From Dasyornis broadbenti (taxonomy: Eukaryota > Chordata > Aves > Passeriformes > Dasyornithidae), in assembly GCA_013397935.1 (NCBI GenBank), contig VZRN01005001.1, positions 1,075,246 through 1,139,245 of the forward strand: 64,000 nt of DNA, in the 5' to 3' direction. Of this stretch, positions 47,801 to 57,173 are shown in pieces (the stretch's first letter is position 1; the number at the start of each line of letters is the position of its first letter). The position numbers and the translations under genes are program-made. The notes beneath the pieces were generated by a model. The model was not told where the DNA came from, did no database searches, and was given only the letters and a program-made list of their open reading frames with translations.

Positions 47801-50800
47801 CCCTGGCTCCCTTTCTGAGCTGTCGTGCTTCTTTCTGCTGACATTTTCTCCCAGAGGAAACGGAACTTTTGAGCCCTCATGCCTCTTTTTGGTGCTCCCA
47901 GGTGGAATACAGCAGCAGCGGATCCAAGGAGTGGTCGTCCCTTAGAACCACCAAGAACTACACAGAGATCAAGGACCTGCAGGTCAACACCCTCTACACA
48001 GTCAGAGTGAGTATTTCCAAGGAGAGCTCTCATTACTGAGAGGCCTAAGTCCTGCACAGCCAAAAATTCCTAAAAAAACATCGTTCAAGTCCTGCCCTTT
48101 AACGGCAACCCACACCAGGGGCTTGGTGTTTGCACTGCTAATGTCTGTAGTTCCAAGGCCCTTGATTTGCTCCCTGTCCCAGAAGGCCAGGCTGCGTTAC
48201 AAAACCCTCCCTGCTAATTGCCCATTCCAATGTCACTGCGATTGCACTGGATCTGGGCCAGAGATAAATTTGGTCCTTGGCGTATCAGCGGGAAAAGAAG
48301 CGGATCTGCCTGTGGGGAACGTCTGCACAGGGGAGAGGCTGGGTAATTATAGACAGAAGTAATAGGAATAGGAAATGAAAGTCTGCACAGTGAGCCCTGG
48401 GAAATGTGTGCTTTGCCATTGTCCATCCTCCTGAGCTCTTGGGGAAGTTCAGTGGGAGTTGGGACAAACCCCCGCTCCGAATCAGTGCTGTTCTCGCAGC
48501 TGGATGGAGCCAGTCTTTCCTCCCATGGTATTCCCGATATAATCTGTTCCCAAATCTTGGGGAGTAAATTCAGTGCTTGCACGGACCTCCCTGGCGTGGT
48601 TCTCACCCACTTTATGACCCTTGGCGTCCCGAGCTCCTCATCTCCATGGACTCCTCCAGATCTCATGAGAGCAGTTATCTGCAAAGAGGCTGCGCCTCCC
48701 TCCTCTGAGATTCCTTTAATTGACTTGAAGCAGTCGGCTTTATCTCTGCATTAAGCATTTTATTGCCAAGTAATTAAGCTATTGTCTGCCTCAAAGTCCT
48801 TTTCCCAGGAGCCCCGCCAGGTCTGTAACCTTGCCCTCGCCTCCCGCTCCGCTTGCACCGTACGGTGTTGCTCATATTCCCTCGCCCTCTCCTTTCTGAA
48901 GGTTGCTGCAGTAACCAGTCGAGGAGTGGGGAATTGGAGTGAATCCAAATCCATCACCACCATCAAAGGCAAAGGTAAGTGTTGTTGTTTTGGTCAACTC
49001 GGAGGAGGTAACAAAAAGGCAGAGAGAGAATCAGCCTGGAACATCAGCATTCCCAGGCACCTCCCTGGGCTTTATTCTCCCCGCTGAGCCTTTCACGCCG
49101 TTGAACAGCTTTGCTGGTAAAAGTGACCTGGAAAAAGTGACCTTTTCACTCAGCCTGAGCTGCCTCAAAGTTCAGTGGCACCTCTGGAGGGGTCACTGGC
49201 TCTTCCTCCCAGCTCTGTGCCACCGAGGATGGATGTGCTGCCCTGCAAAGGGGGCGAGGAGCCTGTCCCCTCTCCCAGGCTGCAGATGCATTCCCTCAGA
49301 CTTTTGTAGGCCAAGTCCTGCCTTCAGGTAGACAAGAAATTACCAACTCCATCACTCTCGCTCTAAAAGGATGCTGGCTCATCCTTCTCCCTCTCTTAGG
49401 TTACAATTCTGATGGTTCCTCATGCAGGTTTAGACCATAAAAAACAACCACAGCTCCCCAGAACATCACAGTCTGACAGCAGATAAATGCAAACAGCAAA
49501 GCAAGTAATTTCTTTCCCAACCTTTTTTTTTATTTAAAAGAAAAGCCTTTTGAAATCGTTTGTATTCATGCCAAGTTTTTCATCCAAACTTATGTCCCTG
49601 CGTCAAAATTGTCTGCTAATTTGTTAGATGAAAGAAGGGAAAGAAAACACCAGGCTGCTCAAAGTGCAGGATTCAGATAATGTGAATTACCTGATGCTGA
49701 GGAAAACAGAGGCGAAAAGAACAGGAATAACTTTCACTTCAGGTTTTGCATGAGTGTCTGGCACCGATAGCTCCTGACCTCCCTCAGCAGCTGCCCAGGA
49801 GCCGCTCACTGGGACGGGAGCTCATCCTACTGAGTTCAGAGGGAAATCCCTTTGCCCAGACCCCTCCAGTTGCAGCCTGCACTGAGCAAGGCACAGATAA
49901 AGCAATTTTTAGGTGGCTGACTTCAGAAATGACCTCAGTGTCTTCTCTGAGAGGGACGTGTCTCAGACAAGGTTGGGGCTTCCTGTTCTGGGAGCTGGGT
50001 GTTTCAGCAAAACCCTGCATTTTGTCTGCTCCTCTCAATGAGTATTTTATTTGTTTGTGCTGTACTAACAGGTCTTTTCTCTTTCCTCCCAGCCATCCCT
50101 CCCCCTATCATCCACATTGAGAGCTACAGCGAGGACTCCGTAAGTTTCAGCCTAAAAATGACCACGAATATCAAGGTAAGAGTCCCCGCCTTTCCGTCTG
50201 AGCTGGGTAAATGGTGAACAGAGCCTGGCAGAAGCTGTCACCCACCGAAGCATTGCAATTACCAGTGATTTCACGCCAGATCCTTTCTTACTGCTCCCAA
50301 ACTGCCCCGGGGCTCTTAATTAGGATGGCAAATACAATGCAAAGACTGTCAGGGGTCTGACAGTAACCCTGTTTCCCTGTGTGCAAGCACAGCTGAGCTG
50401 ATGGCTCTGCTGCGTGTCCTTGGGCTCGACAGGTCAGTGGCTACGTGGTCAACATCTACTGGACATTCGATACCCACAGGCAGGAAAAGAGGACGCTGGT
50501 CATAGAAGGAGAAAAGTCCATCCAAAAAGGTAAATTCTGCGCAAAGCGTGAAGTTTTGCTTTAGTTAACACCAAGCAGAAGGATTTATGGAAGGTTTTAG
50601 GATTTTTTTTTCTCCTTTTTTTTTTTTTTTTTTTGTTTTGTTTTGCCACTAGTAGTTTCTGTTTAAACAATTCTGTTTAAGCCTGGACAGGACAAACCAG
50701 CAAATGCTCTGTTTTGAGGACTTGGAGATTTCAAGCAGATCTAGGATTTACCCCCAGAGCTGCTCTAGTCCTTTCTCATCACATGGGATTTTGTTTGTTA

Positions 50801-53800
50801 TTCCATTTCTAATCTGCCAAAGGGAGTAGAAACAGAACAAGGATTTCTCAGGCTTGCAAACAGCACATGTCCCTGTTAATCATATTTCTGGCTCGGGAAA
50901 ATCTCAGTGTGGATATGGGAAATCATCTGGGCACAGAAAAGCACAGGCTGGGCTGGATCCCAGAGTCTCAGGTGCTTCTGCATAAAGGAAATTACCCAAA
51001 AATAATGCAAGCACAACCCAGGAGAGGCAGCTCCCGCCTGTTTGCTGATGCTGACCCTTCCCTCGCGCTCTCACCCCGCCCTCGCCATGCTTTGCCTCAC
51101 CTAATAGTGCCCCTTTCTCTTCTTGCTCAGTGGCCAATTTGACAGCACACACCCCCTATGAAATTTCTGCTTGGGCTAAGACGGAGCTGGGTGACAGCCC
51201 TCTGTCTTTTGTGCATGTGGTGACCAGTGGCACAAGACCTGCGGCCCCAAGCCTCAAGGCCAAGGCCATCAACCAGACGGCAGTGGAATGCAGCTGGACC
51301 GGCCCCAGGAATGTCGTAAGGCACCAGCCCTTTCCTCAGCAGCCACCCTGGGGTCTAGCTCAGAGCCTCAGAGCAGCACAAAAACCCCTTAAATCAGGGT
51401 GATTTGTTTGGATTCGATTCCAAGGCCTAGAAAATGTTATGCTCGAGAATGAGGGGAAGAACCTCCTGCTCTGTAAAAAGAAGCAGAGAAAAGCTTCTTG
51501 TCTGTTTGTTCAGCCACTGATGCAGGGGAGAAGCGGCTTAAACAGAGAGCACAGTGCTCCAGCAGCCTTTGAATCAACTGCTGGTATCCAGGCTCGGGGT
51601 TTTTGGGTTGGGAGTGGAAAAGCAAGTGGGCAGATGGAACCTGGGCAAGAGAGAGGAGAAAAGGGTCCAGAGAAAAAGGGTCTTTGCTTCATGTCCCCAA
51701 AAAGCGGCAGCCAGAGGTGCCAAACCCTTCACCACCCCTGCTGTGCTCTCCCTCCTCAGGTCTACGGCATCTTCTACGCCACCTCCTTCCTGGAGCTGTA
51801 CAGGAGCCCCCACAACAGCAGCACGAGCTCGCACAACATCACGGTGCTGGTGCAGCGGGACGAGCAGTACCTGTTCCTGGTGGGCTCCTCGCTCCTCTCC
51901 CCTCCAGCTGCTGTGGCTCCCTCAGGGCACAGTGCTGACCCCTGTGCCCCCTCCAGGTGCGGGTGATGTCTCCCTACCAAGGGCCCCCCTCTGACTACGT
52001 GGTGGTGAAGATGATCCCTGACAACCGGCTGCCCCCGCGGCACCTGCACGCCGTGCACACCGGCAAGACCTTCGCCGTCATCAAGTGGGAATCGCCCTAC
52101 GATTCGCCCGACCAGGACATGGTAAAACCTCGCAGGGCCTTCTCCTGGCCCTCTGCACATAAAATCCCGGCTCGGAGACAGATCCTTGCCTTTCTTCTGA
52201 CGGGGAAAGCCTGAAGTCAGATCTGTGCTCCACATGAAATCATCATCCAGGTGCTGACACCTCCGAGACCTTCGCTTCCTCCCCGCTGGCCATTAGCTCA
52301 GGACTGTAACATTTAAAAAGAGCCAGGTTTGGCATATCTGCTGCCGACCAGGTCTGAAAACAGCCCTGGGCATGTGCCAAAACACCTTTCTGGGCTGTGG
52401 CTTTGCCCAGGAGGGTCAGGCTGGGCTGGGGCACTGCTCCCGCTCCAACAAAGCCCGGTTCTGTTCTCTGCCGCGCTGCCGTTCGCTCAGGTCTCGCTCC
52501 ATTGCAGGCGAGTCATTTGCTCAGCAAGCTGCCCCCTCCCATTCTGGTCCAGAGGCTTTAACAGCAAAGCTTTGGAGGCATAAATCTTCCTGGCAGCTCC
52601 GACAGGGGCAGGGGTTTGCATTGCATCCTTGTGATTCACTGAGAAATGCAACCTGAGGTTTTCCTCATCTGTTCCACCAACTGCATTTTCTGTATCAGGA
52701 AATGCTGATTTTGGGCAGGGAACCAGAGAAAGGCTTGGAATTTTGCTCCCCAGGCTTTCTGTAAAGGACAGGCTTGGTTGAAAGCAAATTTTAACCCCCC
52801 CTGCCTAATGTCCTACCACTGTTTTGCTGAAAGTCTGCAGGAAAGTGAGATTTTTTTTTTTTTTCCCATTCCTTTCCTCCCCTTCCAGCTATACGCCGTG
52901 GCCGTTAAAGATTTGGTGAGGAAAACAGATAAAATCTACAAAGTGAGAAGCCGGAACAGCACGGTGGAGTACACCATAAAGAAGCTGGAGCCAGGAGGGA
53001 AATACCACGTGATTGTCCAGCTGGGAAACATGAGCAAGGAATCCAGCATGAAGATCAACACAGGTGAGGGACACGCCACCCATCCCGGGCTGGCTGGGGG
53101 CTGAGAAATGTTTCTGCCTCTCTTGGTCCTCTCCCACAGCCAAAGCCCGATTTTGGGAGGTGATTAAACCCCCAAACAACAGCAGTGGAGAGGAAGCCTC
53201 TCAGGTGATAACCCAGAGTTTTTCTCCTGCTAAATGGAGGTGGGAAAGGCACCCAAACTGGCTGGCAGACACCACCAACTCCCATTACAGCCCCACCACT
53301 GAAAAATCCCTCCCAGCTTCCACGCCACAGCATCAGCCCTTTCCCAAGCAGAGATCGTGCTGATCCCTAACACACACAAAGTTTCAGAAGCGTCTCCAAA
53401 AGCGTTACAGCCTCACCTGCTGCCACTTTTTCTCATTTGCAGTCCCACTGTCTGCACCGGACGCCTTAAAAATTATCACAGAGAACGACCACATTCTGCT
53501 TTTCTGGAAGAGTTTGGCGTTGAAGGAAAGCAATTTCAACGAAAGCCGAGTAAGTTTTGCTGTGCCTCCCGTCCTACAGAAAATCCTGGAGCAGAGTCAC
53601 TGCAAGGCTCCTCTCCCAGGCTCTGAAATCCATCCTGTCCTTGGTGAGCCCTCCACGAGAGCTCACTAAAATTCGCGTCACGGCTCAGGCTCTGAAGCTG
53701 ATAGATCCAATCAGTCACCTTTTAGGAACATAATTACTCTCTTAGAAAAGGACAATTGTCCCGTGTGTGAAAGGACTGGGAATTGGACGCTGCCCTGCCA

Positions 53801-56038
53801 TGCCAGGAAGTCTGAGGATTGTCATTATTCAGACTTGGGTAGAAAATCTGTGAAATGTTGTCTGTCACGGCTCGGGCAGGTGGAAAAGTACAACAAAATA
53901 GCCATCACCCCCCTGGAATCTGTGTTTGGGTGGTCTGGGCTGGGTGCTAAGGACAGAGTGGACCAGACAGACCAAACCAGAATAATTTAGGTTGAAAAAG
54001 ACCTCCAGGATTGAGTCCAACCTGTGCCCAATCCCCACATCCAGTTGTTTCTTGAACACCCCCAGGGATGGGGACTCCACCACCTCCCTGGGCAGCCCAT
54101 CCAATGTTGTTTAACAACCCTTTCAGTGAAGAAATTCAATGTTTAACAACCCTTTCAGTGAAGAAATAATTCCTGATGTCCAACCTGAGCCTCCTCTGGC
54201 ACAGCTTAAGGCTGTTCCCATCTCATTCTGTCCCTTGGGAGAAGAGCAATTTCTCCTCCCTGAGCTGGCCAAGTTCCATGCGCACCAACAGGGATTCCTG
54301 GAGCAGTTTCCACATTGCTCCCTCCCAGCTGAGTTCATCCAAGCCACATCCAGGAGGAAAACCAAGTTTCAAAGCCCTTTTGCAAGGAGGATGCTCTGCA
54401 GCCGAGTGATTTGGGCCTTGTGTCTCCCTCAGGGCTACGAGATCCACATGTTTGACAGCTTGATGAACATCACAGCCTACCTGGGCAACACCACCGAGAA
54501 CTTCTTCAAGGTGTCCAACCTGAAGCTCGGTCACAACTACTCGTTCACTGTGCAGGCCAGGTGCCTGTACGGGGGGCAGATGTGTGGCGAGCCGGCCACG
54601 CTCCTCTATGACGAGCTGGGAACGGGTGAGTCCTTATTTGTTCCCCCTCCTCCTTAAAAATACTCAGGAAAGCGTCATCGATCCTTGCAAGACGTGCTGT
54701 CAGTACAAACAGCACCTCCCTCCCTCCCTCCCTGCAGGTGAAGACTCCTCCGCCACCAAATCCGGCCGCCCCACGGACGTGGCTGCCATCGTGGTGCCCG
54801 TGCTGTTCCTGCTGCTGGTGACCCTGGGCATTGGGTTTGTGCTGCTCTACATGAGGCACAGGAGGCTCCAGGGCAGCTTCACCGCCTTCGCCAACAGCCA
54901 CTACAGCTCCCGCCTGGGCTCGGCCATCTTCTCCTCCGGGGATGATTTGGGTACGCGGCCCCCCGGCGGCGTTTGGGGACAGCGTTGGGGATGGGAAATC
55001 AGGGCAAGGATTAATTCTTTTGTTGTGGTTTGGGGCCACTTTGGTATCATAAATGCCATGGATTTGATCTAAGAGTGCAAAAGTGGCCCAGGATGAATCA
55101 CGGAATAGTTAAGGTTGCACAGATCTTTAAGATCGTCCAGTCCAACCACTGAAAGTTTTGCCAACCAAACATTTCGATCGAATTAAACGCCTCCCTCCAT
55201 TACAAATCACTTAGAAATGCATTGAGGACGTGATATCAGGGCAAGAACTAATTATTTTATCATGGTTTGGGCCACTTCCGCATCACGAACTCCATGAATC
55301 TGATCTAAGAGTACAAATCATGGAATTACGGAGTCATTAAACTTGGAAAAGCTCTTTAAGACCATCAAGTCCAACTGCCAAAAGTTTTGTCAACCAAATA
55401 TTTTTATCAAATTAAACCCCTCCCTCCATTGCAAATCACTTACAAATGCATTGAGGACATGATATCAAGAATTAATTCTTTTATCGTGGCTTGGGCCACT
55501 TTGGCATCACAAACTCCATGGATCTGATCTAAGAGTACAAAGCTGGCCCAGGATAAATCACAGAATCATGGAATAGTTAAGGCGGCACAGACCTTTAAGA
55601 CCACCAAGTCCAACTGCCAAAAGTTCTGTCAACCAAATATTTTTATCAAATTAAACCCCTCCCTCCATTGCAAATCACTTACAAATGCATTGAGGATGCG
55701 AAATCAGGGCAAAAATTAACTCTTTCATCATGGTTTGGGCCACTTTGGTGTCAAAATCTCTACGGGTTTGATCTAAGAGTACAAATCACAGCATCATGGA
55801 ATCGTTAAGGTTGCTCAGACCTTTAAGAACCACCAAGTCCAACCGCCAAAAGTTTTGCCAACCAAACATTTCGGTCAAATCCAACCCCTCCCTCCAATGC
55901 AAATCCCTTAAAACCTGAACACAAAGCGTTCAGGGCCCCCTAACGCTTCCCTTTTGGGTTTATTTTCCAGGAGATGAGGACGATGAAGCCCCGATGATAA
56001 CTGGATTTTCAGATGACGTCCCCATGGTCATCGCCTGA
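13687..56038 (+). CDS. SORL1: Sortilin-related receptor SorLA/LR11 (48 exons, exon 1 partial)
   Basis: SorLA is a type I membrane sorting receptor that moves cargo such as APP and lipoprotein ligands between Golgi, endosomes and cell surface. I traced 48 exons with GT-AG junctions and an unbroken frame. Exon 1 is readable from 13687 to 13737 (17 codons ending PEPIQVYGQ). Exons 2-48 span 22209 to 56038 and encode 2118 residues plus stop, almost exactly the human length after exon 1 (human total 2214). Domain order is VPS10p propeller and 10CC, YWTD propeller, EGF, eleven LDLR class A repeats, six fibronectin III domains, one membrane helix and a 54-residue tail. The exon coordinates are given in the domain entries. 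The coding span is about 42 kb, compact compared with the much larger human gene. No frameshift or stop was seen. Only the N-terminus is missing, through the gap at 13600-13685. Confidence 0.97.
13738..22208 (+). other. SORL1: SORL1 intron 1
   Basis: The longest SORL1 intron (8.5 kb) starts inside the CpG island. It holds a CR1 copy (21632-21925), a GC-rich patch (about 20745-21060), a short 29-bp duplication (20314-20342 and 20363-20391) and an AT-rich island at 19560-19800 that may be conserved regulatory DNA. No coding exon was recognised in it; open frames here have no domain character. Confidence 0.6.
21632..21925 (-). mobile_element. CR1 LINE 3' fragment in SORL1 intron 1
   Basis: The copy is in reverse-complement orientation. 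It starts GGGAATCGCGGAATATCCTGAGCTGGAAGGG and runs through CTGGCCCTGCACAGACCCC, GAAGAGCCTTTTCCTGATA and CTGTCACTGGTCACCAGAGA. It belongs to a different CR1 subfamily from the copies at 1051, 12636 and 60356. It ends about 280 bp before exon 2. Confidence 0.85.
34412..36997 (+). CDS. SORL1: SORL1 exons 17-21: YWTD (LDLR class B) beta-propeller
   Basis: Exons 34412-34584, 34827-34958, 35087-35178, 35811-36057 and 36859-36997 encode a six-bladed YWTD propeller. In LDLR-family receptors this domain takes part in pH-dependent ligand release in endosomes. The repeat signature is visible as LYWADV, LYWVNA, MFWTDW, IYWTEA and IYWNDW, with the accompanying NGISVDD and HPYAIAV turns. Exon 18 follows a poly-T stretch that contains the second assembly gap (34757-34780). 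Its coding sequence is complete, and the acceptor CCCCAG at 34821-34826 is intact. Confidence 0.95.
34757..34780. other. Assembly gap (24 N) in a poly-T tract, SORL1 intron 17
   Basis: The gap is flanked on both sides by long T runs, so it is most likely a homopolymer the assembler could not resolve. It lies 46 bases upstream of exon 18 and does not affect coding sequence. Confidence 0.9.
37659..37724 (+). repeat. SORL1: 40-bp tandem duplication upstream of exon 22
   Basis: ACTGGGATTCCCGTGCCTCT followed by GTCCTG occurs at 37659-37684 and again at 37699-37724, an offset of 40 bases. The block ends 32 bases upstream of exon 22. Confidence 0.9.
37757..37930 (+). CDS. SORL1: SORL1 exon 22: EGF-like module
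   Basis: A single exon encodes the Cys-rich EGF-type module that closes the YWTD propeller. Cysteines are spaced as [13 protein letters not shown], then SCKCPEG, then CDCPHGY, then NNTC. A 40-bp tandem duplication lies just upstream of its acceptor (see findings). Confidence 0.95.
38088..44915 (+). CDS. SORL1: SORL1 exons 23-33: eleven LDLR class A repeats
   Basis: Eleven exons each encode one complement-type (LDLR class A) ligand-binding repeat: 38088-38201, 38662-38784, 39201-39320, 41108-41233, 41457-41564, 41998-42129, 42381-42512, 43159-43293, 43586-43741, 44120-44269 and 44787-44915. Each shows the six-cysteine pattern. Each ends in a calcium-binding acidic motif such as [48 protein letters not shown] and DCTDGSDE. 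All introns are in the same phase (1), as expected for a module cluster built by exon duplication. The number equals the eleven of human SORL1, so no repeat has been gained or lost. This cluster binds APP and lipoprotein-type ligands in the family. Confidence 0.96.
39086..39139 (+). repeat. SORL1: 18-bp tandem repeat, three copies, upstream of exon 25
   Basis: Three copies of ACTTCTGTGCCGTTAYCC lie at 39086, 39104 and 39122. They sit 61 bases upstream of exon 25 in SORL1 intron 24. The third copy has one substitution (CCATT for CCGTT). Confidence 0.9.
42316..42373 (+). repeat. SORL1: 31-bp tandem duplication at the exon 29 acceptor
   Basis: GCCCTTGATCTTTACACCAA followed by ACCTCTC occurs at 42316-42342 and again at 42347-42373. 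Each copy carries its own pyrimidine-rich run. The second copy runs directly into CCTGCAG, the acceptor used at 42380. Confidence 0.85.
44316..44465 (-). mobile_element. CR1 LINE 3' fragment in SORL1 intron 32
   Basis: A short reverse-complement CR1 end. It starts GGGAATCACAGAATGAACCAGGTTGG and runs into AAGACCTTTAAGATCATCAAG, TCCAACC and ACTTTAAACACGTCCAGGAACGGTGACTCC. It begins only about 45 bp after exon 32. Confidence 0.8.
46380..54625 (+). CDS. SORL1: SORL1 exons 34-46: six fibronectin type III domains
   Basis: Exons 46380-46506, 47068-47237, 47502-47614, 47902-48006, 48902-48974, 50093-50175, 50433-50529, 51131-51315, 51760-51879, 51957-52121, 52889-53063, 53443-53549 and 54433-54625 encode the juxtamembrane fibronectin III region. 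Typical landmarks are [71 protein letters not shown] and [15 protein letters not shown]. The intron between 51879 and 51957 is only 77 bp, close to the minimum for vertebrate splicing. The region is fully in frame. Confidence 0.95.
53972..54250 (-). mobile_element. CR1 LINE 3' fragment in SORL1 intron 45
   Basis: Reverse-complement CR1 sequence (CCAGAATAATTTAGGTTGAAAAAGACC, GAACACCCCCAGGGATGGGGACTCCACCACCTCCCTGGGCAGCCC). It contains an internal 32-bp tandem duplication: TGTTTAACAACCCTTTCAGTGAAGAAAT at 54108-54135 and again at 54140-54167. It lies about 180 bp before exon 46. Confidence 0.85.
54738..56038 (+). CDS. SORL1: SORL1 exons 47-48: membrane helix and cytoplasmic tail
   Basis: Exons 54738-54950 and 55971-56038 encode the stalk, one hydrophobic helix ([20 protein letters not shown] then VLLY) and a basic stop-transfer MRHRR. 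The tail keeps the known trafficking signals: FANSHY (retromer/VPS26 binding), an acidic cluster [11 protein letters not shown], and the C-terminal DDVPMVIA that binds GGA and AP adaptors. The serine in GFSDD, a phosphorylation site in human, is also kept. The tail differs from human by only a few residues. The stop is TGA at 56036-56038. Confidence 0.96.
55001..55925 (-). repeat. Four-copy ~235-bp tandem array containing a CR1 terminus, SORL1 intron 47
   Basis: Units begin near 55001, 55238, 55466 and 55706. Each unit has GGGCAARRATTAAYTCTTT and GGTTTGGGCCACTTTGG. A CR1 3' end in reverse complement follows, from CATGGAATAGTTAAGG to CTTTAAGACCACCAAGTCCAAC. The unit closes with CCAACCAAATATTT, CCCCTCCCTCCATTGCAAATCACTTA and AATGCATTGAGGA. 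Copies differ by scattered substitutions and small indels; the third lacks the opening GGGCA and the second has a diverged CR1 part. The array fills nearly all of the last intron. Confidence 0.9.
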
Positions 56039-56357
56039 AGCGCATTTCTGACTGTACAAAACCAAATGGTGTAAATATTTTATTTGATAAAAATAGTTGA
56101 TCGTTTATTTTAAAAATGCACTTTGAGTTGCAATACGTTATTTTTATATGGGCCAAAAAAAAAAAATAATAATAATTTTAAGAATACACTTTGTAGTAAT
56201 CAACTGTGAATTGCAGACTAGGTTGGTTGAGTAACAAATTGCTTTGATTTAACATTAATTTAGTCTTACAAGGCTATGCTTGCTGGGCATGCTTTTAAGT
56301 CTGTGAGATATTTTCCGTTGACTAAATTGGCTACTCGTTTTATTTTTCTAAGACAAG

Positions 56358-56363
56358 AATAAA
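56358..56363 (+). promoter_or_regulatory. SORL1: Proximal SORL1 poly(A) signal
   Basis: AATAAA is followed at once by an A-rich run. If used, it would give a 3' UTR of about 340 bases. The A-run downstream could also prime oligo-dT falsely, so cDNA ends here need care. Confidence 0.45.
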
Positions 56364-57151
56364 TTTATTTAAAAAAAAAAAAAATTCAGGAGATTATATA
56401 TGTAGAGAGAGATAAGTAATATAGTCCCTGAAGGTTTTGCTTTTACTTTAGGACAAAAAAAAAAAAAAATCCTTTGGACTTTGTTTTATATGAAAGTATT
56501 TTTGTTGTGTTAATTTATTGGGAAATCTGCTGCAGAACAGATTTCCAAAGTCGTCAGACATTGTACACATTCTTGTGTAGAACATGTGCCACTTTATCTT
56601 GCACGGCAGTCGTATCTCGGCATCCCCATCATCGTCCTTGCCACGAGAACAAAAACCCTCATTTCCACAGAGTTTTTTTCTCCCCTTATCAAAGACCCAC
56701 TCTTGGAGCAATCTCAAGGTGCAGCAGCACATTTTTTAGGGGTGAGTTCCAGCTTCCTGCTGCTGTAGGAAGGCAAAAACATCCCCAAACCAAGGTGTGC
56801 TGCCCAAACCCCTCCTGCTGCTGCCCGCGCCCATCACACGGGCCTTAATTAATCTGGATCTTGCAACCACAGCATCACTGAAGAAAAAAATTGCCACTTG
56901 CACCTTAAAACACAAATTTCCAGGTATTTAGGATACCTCTCCTCCGTGGAGCTTCCCTCAGATGCCAGCACAGTGGTGGGACGGAAGGGGGAGCCTCCTG
57001 TGTGTGCGAATACAGATTTTCCACACTCACACAGAGCAATAATTACTGAAAATTTTAATTAATTTGGTCTGCAGCAGGGATTTGATCTTCCCTCACTGGA
57101 ATTCTCTAAAAGCAGCTGTAGTTTCACCTACAGCTTTAGAAATAATATAAA

Positions 57152-57173
57152 TACACACACACACACACACACA
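57152..57173. repeat. CA microsatellite
   Basis: An uninterrupted AC/CA dinucleotide run of about 11 units, flanked by AT-rich sequence in the probable SORL1 3' UTR. Confidence 0.9.
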
